Positions 50,901 through 59,035 of a DNA stretch of 64,000 nucleotides are shown piece by piece. Within the stretch, counting starts at the first letter, position 1. Each line of letters opens with the position of its first letter. This DNA comes from RUG572 sp051884915. GTDB lineage: Bacteria > Verrucomicrobiota > Kiritimatiellia > RFP12 > UBA1067. The notes below the pieces were generated by a model. The model made no database searches. It saw only the letters and a program-made list of their open reading frames with translations, and was not told where the DNA came from. The position numbers and the translations under genes are program-made. The stretch covers positions 5,520 to 69,519 of the forward strand of contig JBJEWF010000042.1 of assembly GCA_051884915.1 (NCBI GenBank). Reading direction: 5' to 3'.

Positions 50901-53900
50901 CGTCGGCCAGACCCTCGAACGTCGCCGTGGCCGTGGCTCCCTCGGCGACGCGGCCGTCGCGCCAGTTCGCCTCCGCCGTCCAGTCGCCCGCGGCGGCCGT
51001 CGCGGTCCAGACGCCGTTGGTGCCGGTCTGCGGGTCCGGAATCTCCTGCGCCAGGAGCCGGCGCGCCCAGACGGCGTACGAGGTGCGCGGATCTGCCGCG
51101 AACGCCTCAAGGGAGGCGCGGGCGGTGCCGTCCGGATCGCCCAGGCGAAGCAGGATTTCGGCCAGCACGAGTTCCCGGATCGCCTGCGTGCGTTCGGCGT
51201 CGGCCTCCTGCGCGGTGTAGCTCGCGGGGCGCACCGCGTCGAAGGCGTTCCCCAGCAGCGTTTCCCGCGCGTACGCCACGGCGGCGAGCACGGGCGTCGC
51301 CAGGGCGGCGGCGGGATAGGCCTGCACGGCGAGGTTGTACATGCGGAAATGCGACAGCGTGCGGACCGTGGCGGACGAATCCGCGAGGGTGGAGCCGAGC
51401 GTCCCCATCAGCCCGAGAATGCGCGGATCCCGCGTCTGCGCCAGCGCGTAGAGCGTGCCGTCCAGCGCCGACGTCTGGCGGCCGTAGTTGTTGAGGCCCT
51501 TGAATTCGTGGCCCGTGTCCCAGTCCGACGTGGCATTCCGCGCCACCAGGAAATCGACCGCCGTCGCATCGCCGAGGAGCGCCAGCGCCGTGCCGAGCGC
51601 GGTCTGGTGCGTCACGTTCGTCGTGGCCGCATAGGCCGCGCGCAGTCGGGACAGCGCCGTCTCGCGGTCGGCGGCGAGAATCGATTCGAGGCCGTGGTAG
51701 TCGGTCGTCAGCGCGTCGATGGCACCGTCCAGCTCCGCGTCCGCGACGGCGCCGCCGTCCGCGTCGGCGACCACCCGCGCGTCGAGGATGTCCGCCGCGA
51801 TCAGGTCGCGCTGAAGCGCCGGCACGTCGATGTCGCGCAGCGTCCCGCTCGTCCCGCAGGCCGCCGCGGCCGCCAGGCCGGCCGCCCAGCCCTGATTCTG
51901 CACGTCCGGCTGCATGCGGAGAATCGGCATCGCGTCGCGCGTGGCGCTGATGCCCAGGCCCGTGGCGAGCAGGCCTTCGAGGTTGCGCGGCAGCAGCGCG
52001 CGGAACGGCAGATCGGCCGCGAGGTCGTCGGCGGGATGCTCCCAGAGCATCAGGAGCGGCGACGTGCTGAAGCCGTGCATGTCGAAGTTGCTGAGGCCGT
52101 GCATGATCGTGTCCGGCCACGTGCGGCCGCGCACGACGTCGAGTTCCGTCACCGTGACGTCGCCCACGATGCGGCGGCGCTCGCGGCTGCCGGTCGACGG
52201 GAAGGACGGCTGCATCCAGGATTCCTTGAGCGCGAGGCGCGAACGCAGCATGAAATGGCTCAAATCGCCGGCGTCCGTGTCGTCGAGGAAGCCGATGTCC
52301 GTGTTCAGATAGCTGTTGCCGAGCTGGATGTTCGAGGCGCCCACGCCCTGCCCCGCGAACTCGGGCGCATCCAGGAACGTCGTCTCGCCGCCCGCGGCGG
52401 CCGTCAGGTCCGCATTGCCCGTCGCGTCGACCGTCACCGTCGCCCGCACCACGCCGCGCGTGCCGTCCGGCAGCGCGAAGACGACGCCCGCCACCCGCGC
52501 GCGTCCCTCGCCGTCGCCGCCGTCCGTCACCACGCCCTCGGCGAACGCGCCGAACCACACGGTTGCGCCGGCCGCGTCGCACGCCCGCCGCTGCCAGTCG
52601 GCGCTCGCCGCGTAGAACTGCCAGCCATGCGCCTTCACCGCTGCGGTCAGGTTCGTCGCGAAGCCGCGGCGGTTGCCGTGGTAGAAGCGGCCGATGCGGT
52701 TGTCCACCGCGACGCCGCCCAGCGCGTAGAGGATGTCCGCCACGAGGACGCGCCGGTCCCGTCCGGCCGCCGCGAGGGCCGCCGGCACGCCCGCCGTGCC
52801 GCCGCCGACCACCAGCACGTCCACCTCCGCCAGCACGGGCAGGTCCGCGCCCGCGCTGGCCACCGTCGCACCGTCGTCCGTGCCGACGTTGAGCGGCCGC
52901 GACAGCCGTTCATGCACCTCCTCCGAACCGGCGGCGGGCGCCGCGCCCAGGCCGACCGGGCCGGCGAGAACCGTCTGCCCCGCCGTCTCCGCCGCGGCCG
53001 CCGCGCCCACGCGGCGCCCCAGCAGCGTCTCGACGCCCGCCTGCTGCAGCCGGGCGGCGTTGGGGCGGGAAAGGTCCGCGCAGGGACCCAGCACGTACAG
53101 GCCCGCGACGCCCTTGGGGCGCAGCACGTCCAGCGGCAGCGCGGCGGCGCCCGGCCACGTTTCGGCCCCCGACGCCTCGCCCGTGACATGGTCCGGCGGC
53201 GTGAACGCGCACTTTTCCGACGCATCCGAAAGCGAGGCCGTCCACGTCGCGTCCCGCATCTGCCGTTCGATGTCCAGCCACGCCGCGTAGGTGAACGTCG
53301 CGAACGGGAACTCCTGCGACACGAGATACGCGCCGGCTTCGAAGGCGTTCGGCGCGTCCGTTCCCTTCAGGTCTTCGGGCTTGACGGAGAGGCGGAGCGA
53401 CGGGGCGCGCCGCTCGCGCACCTGCCATCCGTCCTGTCCGGCCAGCGTCGCGTCGAACGCGCCCTGTTCGCAGACGACCGTGCGCGTGAAGCGCGTCGCG
53501 TTCGTGCCGGAGACGAACGCGACGCCTGCGGCGCGGGCGACGGCCGCCCATTCGGTCGCGTCGATCACGACCTTCGCCTGGAGGGCCTGGCGGCCGTTGC
53601 GGTTCGCCACCGCCACGCCCGCGATCCGCCCCGTGCCGTCCCGCAGCACGTCCGTGACGGGCGAACCCGTCAGGAACGGCACCTCCGCGTCGAGCAGGAC
53701 CTGGTCCAGGGCCTTGGCCACCAGGATCGGTTTCGCCGGGGCGGTGGCTGCGTTCGCCGTCACGATCGTCAGTTCCGCCAGCAGCTGGCGGGAATATCCC
53801 TGCGCGCGCATGCAGAGCACCCGCAGACAGGCGGGGGACGCCTCCCGGGAGGGCGTGAAGGTGAGAATGTCGAGCGTATCCGACTGTCCGTCGAGCGACG

Positions 53901-54516
53901 TGTTCTGGATCGTCACGTCTCCGGGCAGGTCCGTCCAGGTCGAACCGTCGGCGCTTTCCTGCACCGTCAGCGCGTCCGTCACGAATCCGCCCGAAGCGGC
54001 CCGCCGGTAGGCTCCCAGCCGCAACGAGAGGAGCGTTCCCCGGAAGTTCTCCCCCAGAGTCGCCGTCACCGTCACGTCGGCGTCGAATTGCACGCTCGCC
54101 TGCGACGCGGAATTCGCCACCCCGTCGCGCAGGAGGAGCAGGTCGGGATCCGGGTGGGAGTTGCTCGGCGTCTTGTCGTAGCTGTAGGTGTAAGGGCTCG
54201 CCCGGTCGGACAGGAACAGGCCGGCGACGAAGGAATCGTCCGCGCCCTCGTCGTCCTCCTGCCAAAGGGCCCGCGTCGTCACGATTTCCTCGCCGAGCTG
54301 GAAACGCGGCGCCACGAGAAAGACGGATGCGCCGGCGCTCTTCGCGGCGGCGGCGGCCTGCACCCCCGCCATCGTGCCGCCCACGACCACCACGTCGACA
54401 TCCGCCAGCCGCGGCAAGTCGCGCGCCGATTCCGGTACCGTCGCCCCCTGCACCGCAGACCAGACCAGCGCGCCGACGGCCGCTCCCGCGAACCGGCAGA
54501 ATTTGCGACAATCCAT
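47911..54516 (-). CDS. Giant secreted protein: two FAD-oxidoreductase domains plus β-strand-rich passenger
   Basis: A 2,201-residue exported protein. ATG 54516 follows AAGGAGG; the N-terminus CRKFCRFAGAAVGAL is a signal peptide shared with the next gene. Two FAD-dependent oxidoreductase units (FAD_oxidored type) follow: GGTMAG at 46-51 and VVGGGTAG near 567-574. The first is interrupted by a discoidin-like β domain (about 110-260, ADGSTWTDLPG). A helical repeat region (about 950-1100) precedes roughly 1,000 residues of autotransporter-like β-strand sequence (GDWTAEANW onward, many GTLxxxGG turns). The last 40 residues match the end of the neighbouring paralogue. FAD domains outside the cytoplasm are unusual. 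Substrate unknown. Confidence 0.85.
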   Translation of the reverse strand: MDCRKFCRFAGAAVGALVWSAVQGATVPESARDLPRLADVDVVVVGGTMAGVQAAAAAKSAGASVFLVAPRFQLGEEIVTTRALWQEDDEGADDSFVAGLFLSDRASPYTYSYDKTPSNSHPDPDLLLLRDGVANSASQASVQFDADVTVTATLGENFRGTLLSLRLGAYRRAASGGFVTDALTVQESADGSTWTDLPGDVTIQNTSLDGQSDTLDILTFTPSREASPACLRVLCMRAQGYSRQLLAELTIVTANAATAPAKPILVAKALDQVLLDAEVPFLTGSPVTDVLRDGTGRIAGVAVANRNGRQALQAKVVIDATEWAAVARAAGVAFVSGTNATRFTRTVVCEQGAFDATLAGQDGWQVRERRAPSLRLSVKPEDLKGTDAPNAFEAGAYLVSQEFPFATFTYAAWLDIERQMRDATWTASLSDASEKCAFTPPDHVTGEASGAETWPGAAALPLDVLRPKGVAGLYVLGPCADLSRPNAARLQQAGVETLLGRRVGAAAAAETAGQTVLAGPVGLGAAPAAGSEEVHERLSRPLNVGTDDGATVASAGADLPVLAEVDVLVVGGGTAGVPAALAAAGRDRRVLVADILYALGGVAVDNRIGRFYHGNRRGFATNLTAAVKAHGWQFYAASADWQRRACDAAGATVWFGAFAEGVVTDGGDGEGRARVAGVVFALPDGTRGVVRATVTVDATGNADLTAAAGGETTFLDAPEFAGQGVGASNIQLGNSYLNTDIGFLDDTDAGDLSHFMLRSRLALKESWMQPSFPSTGSRERRRIVGDVTVTELDVVRGRTWPDTIMHGLSNFDMHGFSTSPLLMLWEHPADDLAADLPFRALLPRNLEGLLATGLGISATRDAMPILRMQPDVQNQGWAAGLAAAAACGTSGTLRDIDVPALQRDLIAADILDARVVADADGGAVADAELDGAIDALTTDYHGLESILAADRETALSRLRAAYAATTNVTHQTALGTALALLGDATAVDFLVARNATSDWDTGHEFKGLNNYGRQTSALDGTLYALAQTRDPRILGLMGTLGSTLADSSATVRTLSHFRMYNLAVQAYPAAALATPVLAAVAYARETLLGNAFDAVRPASYTAQEADAERTQAIRELVLAEILLRLGDPDGTARASLEAFAADPRTSYAVWARRLLAQEIPDPQTGTNGVWTATAAAGDWTAEANWRDGRVAEGATATATFEGLADGTRQTVGVPDDGLQIGALAFADAADRTFTGGLLSFLSPMAFLDVAEGGSVAFQNDVKSTNLEKTGTGTATFAGAVQLDNRLAVAAGAVRLANGATARAVAGDTFTVGADEEVWLTHIGCRADEIAAQTAAGERLRIVLANAAGTKIEAVLFTARHRGFEQDGYRYLRVGNPYPLTPGATYTLQVSASGCHPGALLAGRAPEQKLADAAVDGRLEIASPFATVGTLSGTGVVAAVAASPVNLELAADRATTVFDGTLDATGAPFALTKTGSRTATLHGVRGIRDGISPRRGMLVLDSPEALEPDATIIFGSRDNNPAASGSLAFAADDAIVSNPVACAKMGGYNFLNNGFAALAGRRLTLRDVEVTTPDSICAGSCDGTLALIATHSATDETLVVAENVDFPYIDLTAQVYGEENSPVRGANAVVLRNVSSGAQGLRKLTTLNIVSNSVGGTLTIAGSSLSADWFDFSGPYVGFNLTTGSTLVASVVRFPNNNKVQHSNADILIDGGARLVADGIPSLDGSAWHTTNTVLRFDDAVLQIKSRNNPDFFPLPAENPPAEILAGGLTLDLSAFDIALTNGYPFRSLRISHPLTSPAAGTPGPLTVLGGDPSGPNNGGECKLAAPMSFAGPTTVRGGTLVFDFKAAPELETILAPGTDLVLDGGALDLQSDAAGRRQAFAAITNAAATPATLTIAAGCRVETAALVGAGGFAVKGGTLALDLPLSEAQRLNGSLVLDGATLAVATVQTQQAPELIPGGSFEPTPEALPEPGTSNTSALDKRGSRDAAWLKANVADWTFDASDNVGVARNGSYFTSAVRDGVTCAFLRNASGKIRRTFTVAQAARYTLVFDWRSRFYNNTLYKAQIQVLCDGAVVHTTEVSQADDWVETTVDLGLLEPGEHVFAFGSVVDGGDALLDVVRLGYTATPLQADLERMVSPELVLDLRNGAKVELDFEGRLSAAELRVDGAKRYGLFSAETYPDLFSGTGSIFCKPRATMIILR

Positions 54517-54716
54517 TTTCGACCTCCTTGTTGTGACCAAACGAAACCGGCGGTACGCGCGATCACGCCCGGATCTCCGCTCTCCCGCAGAGTGCAGTCT
54601 ACCACATCTTGCCGAACGAGTAAATCATCATAACTGAAAGAATAAACATTTCTGTGAGTTTGGGCGGCGCGTTCCGGTGGGTTTGGGCGGCGCGTCCCGC
54701 CACGCGCCGCCGCCCG
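54474..54716. repeat. Duplicated upstream/leader region, copy 1
   Basis: About 240 bp containing the signal-peptide codons, ribosome site and upstream region of the giant FAD gene. It aligns with 58201-58432 over nearly its full length, with blocks of near identity (for example around ACCTCCTTGTTGTGACCAAA and AGTCTACCACATCTTGCCGA). This copy has an extra 23-bp unit (TTTGGGCGGCGCGT twice). Confidence 0.85.
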
Positions 54717-54783
54717 CGGTCCGGGGCGCGGGAACGACCGCAAAAGATCCCGTGCGGGCGGTCCGGCCGGACGCCGATACGAC

Positions 54784-54813
54784 AAAACTGCGGCGGGACC
54801 ATGCCCGCCGCAG
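54784..54813 (-). terminator. Intrinsic terminator of the 54.8-58.2 kb gene
   Basis: On the minus strand, perfect 10-bp arms CTGCGGCGGG/CCCGCCGCAG with a 6-base loop are followed by TTTT, 35 bp after the stop codon. This separates the gene from its paralogue, whose upstream repeat follows. Confidence 0.8.
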
Positions 54814-54847
54814 CCGATGCTTCAGTTTGGGGAATGCGCGAAGCGAC

Positions 54848-57800
54848 TCAACGGAGCAGCAGCACCGTGCCGCGCGGACGGACGAAGAGGGCGCCGCGTC
54901 CGTTGAGCGTGCCCAGCAGTTCGGGCCGTTCCGCAAGGGAGACGACGCCGAGATAGCTCTTTCCGGCGATCTTCAGCCGGCGCACCTCGTTCGTGCCGTC
55001 GAAGTCGAGCGTCAGCTGCGCGCCCGAGGCAACGTCGATCTCCAGCGACTCGGGCAGGTCGATCGGCTGCGCCGTCTCGATGCGGTACAGCTGGGCCGCG
55101 TCGAGGAGCGTCGTGCGGTCGACCGCCGTCTCTCCGTCCCAGACCGTCTGCCCCTGGAAGCCGATGTCGTAGACGCCGCCCGGTTCGGAAATGCGGACGA
55201 TGCAGGCGTATTCGCAGAAGTTCGTCATTTTCACCTGGTCCGTGCAGCCCAGCCAGTTCGTCACGCCGTCTTGCGCAAGGAAGAACGCGACGGGATTCAG
55301 TCCATGGCTGGTGTAGGAAGGCCACTTTGTCAACAAGCCCCGCGCCATCATGTTCGCCGAAAACCGGTAGAGTCCTCCCTCCGGGAACGTCACGCGCTGG
55401 GAGACGATGTCGTCGTTGACCAGCGTCAGGCACGAGGAGCCCTCGAAGCGTGCCAGGCCAAAATAGGTTTCATAGAACGAACCGTACTCCTGCCTGCCCG
55501 AACCGTTGACCCCGCTCGGTTTCGGCGTGACGGCAACCGTCCAGGGCGAGACCGAAGACTCAAATCCGCCGTTCTGGAACAGGTTCCGGCCCGGCGCCGA
55601 GGTGCGCACCAGCGCCAGATTGTCCAGAATGCCGTGTCCGTCGTTGTTGTCCGCGTTCGCGGCCGGAACCATGCCCGTAAGGGTGAGCGTGACCGGCGTG
55701 GCGCCGTCCACCGTGAAGTCACGGGGCCATTCCATGGGAAGGAGCGCCGTCGCCTTGTTCGTGATCGTGCCCAGCGAAACCGTCTCGCCGACGATGTCGA
55801 GAGCGGCTTCGATGGCGTAGCCGTTGTTGCCGCCGCTCTGCCACTTCACGCGCCAGTTGCAGAAGTCGGCACGGAAACGCCAGGTGCCGGCCGGCGGCGT
55901 GAAGGTCGTCGACAGCGAGCCGTTGCCGGACATGTAGAACTGCGTCATGCTGTCGGGACGGTTCCACGGGCGGTTGAAGAACTGGTCGCCATTGACGCCC
56001 TGAGCCTGGAACGTGGTATTCGAGAAGACGCCGGTTTCCACGGGCGCGCTGGTCCGCTGTTCCACCGTGAAGCCGACCACGCCGTTCGTGTTCGCGAGAC
56101 TGGCATATCCGCCTGTCTGGAACGAGCTGGCATGGATTTCGAATCCGCCGTTGGGGATGTCCCATACCGCCATCCCGTCCCCGTTCTGTTTCTCCAGGCG
56201 GAAGTCGTCGAACTGCGTGCACCTGTCGTCGTTTTTTTCCTTGGACTTCAGCCAGAACTGGTACGTTCCCGCCGTCAGGCGCATGGGGAGAAAGTCGCGG
56301 TAGGTGAGCCAGGCTTCGGCCTTGGGCTTGAAACTGCCCCAGGAAACGAGCGAGTCCGCGTCGGGCCCGATCATCACGTCCAGTTGTTCGCCCGAGTAAC
56401 CCTTGCGCGGCGCCGCGCGGAAACTCAGCGCATACTCGCCGTCCTCGGGCACCTGAATCTCGCACCAGGCCGAGGCGTTGTTCTTGATGACCAGTACGCC
56501 GCTCGGCTCGTCCTGCAGAATCATGTTCCAGCCCGACGGGCTGCCCAGCGACTGGTCGAAGAGCATGACGCGGCTCTCCGCCCCATTGCCGATCGTTGCG
56601 GGGACGATCGCGTGCCAGCCATATTGCGTCTGTCCGTTTGCGATATACTGGTAAAAGGCCGAGGGGGTCGTGGCCGGGTAGCTCTCGAAGTCGGCTTCGG
56701 GAATCGTCGCGCGCACGTCGCATACGTTCGCCACGAGGCGGCGCGCGCGTTCGGGATCGGCGAGACGAAGTTCGCCGCCCGTGACGACGAGGTTCGTCAC
56801 GCCTTCGGGGATCGCATCCAGCGTGACGGGTCCCGATCCCGCTTTGACGAGCCGCGCCGCGCCGGCGTCCGGCACCGGCGGCGCGAGTTCCGGGCCCCAG
56901 AACGCGCGTTCAGAGGTGATCGTGTCGCCCGCCGCGCCGGCGACGGGCAGCGCGTAGCCCAGAACCAGCGTGCCCGCTTCGATTTCGACCCGGGTCGCGG
57001 AATTGCGGGGTTCGTTGCGCGAACGGAGCGTGGCGCGGCCCTCGCCCGTCTTGCGGACGACGCCATCGCCGTCGACCGAGATGGTCTCGGGGAGTTCGCC
57101 CGCCAGTTCAAGCGTCGCGCCGGTCGCGAGCGCGACCGACGTCGCCGGCGGCTCCGCCGGCGGCTTCACGCCCCGCCACTTCTGGTTCAGCCAGTCCGAC
57201 ACCGCCATGCGCTCGGCCGTCGTCAGCGAGTTGGTGAACAGCAGCACTTCGTGGAGATATTCGCCGCCCGCGCGGTCGCCGCCGCCGGTCTGCGCGGTCG
57301 TGCCCAGAATCGCGTTCACTTTCGAGCCTTCGGCGTTGACCGCCATATTCGTCCCCGCCGTCGTCTTCAGCTGCATGTCGCGGTCGTTCCAGAAGCACAT
57401 CGCCTTGAAGAGCTCGTTGAGCGCCTGGACCTCCACCACGTGGCTGGCATTCTTGGGCATGGTCGTGCGCGGGCCATCCACCTCGACGCCGTTCAGGTAC
57501 GTCCGCGCGGCGAACAGGGGGGTGTTCTCGCTATTGTGGCTGCACCACAGGATGTCGGAATTGCGCTGGAAGTACGGCCCGTTGCTCGGACGCTGGCCGA
57601 GGAAGGTGCCCTTGCCCGTCGGGCCGCCATAGGCCACGAAGGCGTGGCGGATGCCCGTCACGTTTTCCTGCGTGCCGTCGGGCTTCACCCAGTTCATGAA
57701 GCAGCCGGAGCCGAGGCCGCGGCAATAGACGCCTGGCTTTTCCAGATAGGACTGTTGGAGCGGGAACGCCGTGAGCCAGTCGTTGGTGAAGGCGACGGCG

Positions 57801-58243
57801 CGCGCGTAGACGAACGGATTCTCCTCCGTCCCTGCGCCCGTCTCGCGCACGTCAAGCCAGTCGGCGACTTCGTCCTCGCTGCCTTCCAGCAGCCGGACGT
57901 TCTGGGAGGCCTCCATCCAGAGGGCGGCGTGCGCCATGATCTCCGTCGGCTCGGGATAGGTCGTCACGAGCGGTTCGGAGGTCTCCAGCCGGAGCGTGCC
58001 CTCGCGCACGTCGACCGCGACCGGCAGATTCTCGGTGAACGTCCCCGTCGCGAGCGTCAGCGTGCCCGTGCCCGTCTTCTCGATCACGGTCCGGTCCGAA
58101 ACGCGCACGGCGTCCGTCTGCGCCGTCTCGCTGGCGACGGTGTACGTCTCCCCCGCGCCCACCACGAGTTCATCCGCGCCGCAGACCAGACTCAGCGCGC
58201 CGACAGCCGCTCCCGCGAACCGGCAGAATTTGCGACAACCCAT
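54848..58243 (-). CDS. Large secreted protein with LamG-like and β-strand domains, paralogue of the giant FAD protein at its ends
   Basis: A 1,131-residue exported protein, ATG 58243 behind AAGGAGG. The signal peptide CRKFCRFAGAAVGAL is identical to that of the 47.9-54.5 kb protein. After a short β-strand stretch (GTGTLTLATGTF) comes a concanavalin/LamG-like region (about 110-390: AALWMEASQNVRLL, YLHEVLLFTNSLTTAERMAVSDWLNQKW). Several β-sandwich modules with FESYPATTP, NGGFEIHASS and NGGFESSVSPW look like carbohydrate-binding domains. The tail GRGALFVRPRGTVLLLR matches the paralogue's GTGSIFCKPRATMIILR. There is no FAD domain. A surface or secreted glycan-binding role is likely but unproven. 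Confidence 0.82.
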   Translation of the reverse strand: MGCRKFCRFAGAAVGALSLVCGADELVVGAGETYTVASETAQTDAVRVSDRTVIEKTGTGTLTLATGTFTENLPVAVDVREGTLRLETSEPLVTTYPEPTEIMAHAALWMEASQNVRLLEGSEDEVADWLDVRETGAGTEENPFVYARAVAFTNDWLTAFPLQQSYLEKPGVYCRGLGSGCFMNWVKPDGTQENVTGIRHAFVAYGGPTGKGTFLGQRPSNGPYFQRNSDILWCSHNSENTPLFAARTYLNGVEVDGPRTTMPKNASHVVEVQALNELFKAMCFWNDRDMQLKTTAGTNMAVNAEGSKVNAILGTTAQTGGGDRAGGEYLHEVLLFTNSLTTAERMAVSDWLNQKWRGVKPPAEPPATSVALATGATLELAGELPETISVDGDGVVRKTGEGRATLRSRNEPRNSATRVEIEAGTLVLGYALPVAGAAGDTITSERAFWGPELAPPVPDAGAARLVKAGSGPVTLDAIPEGVTNLVVTGGELRLADPERARRLVANVCDVRATIPEADFESYPATTPSAFYQYIANGQTQYGWHAIVPATIGNGAESRVMLFDQSLGSPSGWNMILQDEPSGVLVIKNNASAWCEIQVPEDGEYALSFRAAPRKGYSGEQLDVMIGPDADSLVSWGSFKPKAEAWLTYRDFLPMRLTAGTYQFWLKSKEKNDDRCTQFDDFRLEKQNGDGMAVWDIPNGGFEIHASSFQTGGYASLANTNGVVGFTVEQRTSAPVETGVFSNTTFQAQGVNGDQFFNRPWNRPDSMTQFYMSGNGSLSTTFTPPAGTWRFRADFCNWRVKWQSGGNNGYAIEAALDIVGETVSLGTITNKATALLPMEWPRDFTVDGATPVTLTLTGMVPAANADNNDGHGILDNLALVRTSAPGRNLFQNGGFESSVSPWTVAVTPKPSGVNGSGRQEYGSFYETYFGLARFEGSSCLTLVNDDIVSQRVTFPEGGLYRFSANMMARGLLTKWPSYTSHGLNPVAFFLAQDGVTNWLGCTDQVKMTNFCEYACIVRISEPGGVYDIGFQGQTVWDGETAVDRTTLLDAAQLYRIETAQPIDLPESLEIDVASGAQLTLDFDGTNEVRRLKIAGKSYLGVVSLAERPELLGTLNGRGALFVRPRGTVLLLR

Positions 58244-58432
58244 CCTCGACCTCCTTGTTGTGACCAAATGAAACCGGCGGCGCGCGCGATCCCCGCCTGG
58301 AATCCCGCTCTCCCGCGACGCGCAGTCTACCACATCTTGCCGAGCGCGTAAAGCGGTCATAACTAAAAAATAAAAAAAAAAAAAACATTTCTGCGAATTT
58401 GCGCAGCGCGTTCCGCCACGCGCCGCCGCCCG
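58201..58432. repeat. Duplicated upstream/leader region, copy 2
   Basis: The partner of 54474-54716, in front of the 1,131-residue gene. In place of the other copy's TCATAACTGAAAGAATAAAC it carries a long A-run (about 58365-58385), so the two promoter regions differ mainly in A-tract length. Confidence 0.85.
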
Positions 58433-58468
58433 ATTCCGGGGAAAAGTGAAAATCGTCTAACTTTGCGC

Positions 58469-58497
58469 TTGCGGAACGGGGTTAGGCGTGGTAAACT
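58469..58497 (+). promoter_or_regulatory. Promoter of the feo operon (TTGCGG-17-TAAACT)
   Basis: A -35 TTGCGG (58469-58474) and -10 TAAACT (58492-58497) are 17 bp apart. CTAAC (58457-58461) and GTTAG (58480-58484) bracket the -35, and GTCTAAC occurs again just after the -10; these could be operator sites for an iron-responsive regulator. No recognisable Fur box is seen. Confidence 0.55.
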
Positions 58498-58555
58498 TAT
58501 GCGCGTCTAACAAAAAAATGGGCGATTCTCGATTCAAGCAGAAAGTCGTGGGCCA

Positions 58556-58765
58556 ATGCCTCTGTCAATGATGGACGTCGGAGCGAAGTTCCGGATCAAA
58601 GCGGTGCGCGGGAGCGATTCCGCGCGGCGCCATTTGGGCGACATGGGTTTTGTCGAAGGCGCGGAAGTGGCGATTGTCGCCGACATGGCCGGCAGCCTGA
58701 TCGTCGCGCTCCACGGGGTGCGGGTGGCGCTTGGCCGCGAACTGGCGCAGAAGATTCTCGTGTAG
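58556..58765 (+). CDS. feoA: FeoA-family protein (first copy)
   Basis: A 69-residue SH3-like cytoplasmic protein of the ferrous-iron system. It has the family pattern GAKFRIKAVRGSDSARRHLGDMGFVEGAEVAIV, followed by GSLIVALHGVRVALGRELAQKILV. FeoA is thought to bind FeoB and modulate transport. ATG 58556 has no strong Shine-Dalgarno; ATG 58568 or 58571 would shorten the protein by four or five residues. A second feoA starts 12 bp later. Confidence 0.9.
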   Translation: MPLSMMDVGAKFRIKAVRGSDSARRHLGDMGFVEGAEVAIVADMAGSLIVALHGVRVALGRELAQKILV

Positions 58766-58777
58766 AAAGGAGACATC

Positions 58778-58999
58778 ATGAAGACACTCAAGGAAGTTGC
58801 GATTGGCGGGCGCGCGCGGATCGTGCGGCTGCATGGCGAAGGGGCGGTGCGCCGCCGCATTCTGGACATGGGTCTGGTGAAGGGCACGGAGGTCGTCGTG
58901 CGCAAGGTGGCGCCGATCGGCGACCCGATCGAGCTGTCCGTGCGCGGCTACGAGCTGTCCATCCGCAAGGACGAGGCGGCGCTGATCGAAGTGGGCTGA
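58778..58999 (+). CDS. feoA: FeoA-family protein (second copy)
   Basis: A 73-residue FeoA protein: ARIVRLHGEGAVRRRILDMGLVKGTEVVVRKVAPIGDPIELSVRGYELSIRKDEAALIEV, the canonical form. It has a good AAAGGAG ribosome site. The two FeoA copies are only moderately similar, so they are probably specialised subunits and not a recent duplication. feoB starts 36 bp downstream after a short T-run. Confidence 0.94.
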   Translation: MKTLKEVAIGGRARIVRLHGEGAVRRRILDMGLVKGTEVVVRKVAPIGDPIELSVRGYELSIRKDEAALIEVG

Positions 59000-59035
59000 A
59001 TTTTTTTTTGGCACTGAAGTTAGGAGAGGCAAACA

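Noticed and set aside
50074..58351. Two long plus-strand frames opposite the giant secreted genes
   Set aside because: They mirror the codon bias of the minus-strand genes and lack ribosome sites or motifs.
58365..58385. Long A-run as a terminator or phase-variation tract
   Set aside because: No stem precedes it in the needed orientation, and the equivalent copy at 54.6 kb simply has other AT-rich sequence; more likely a promoter-proximal A-tract.
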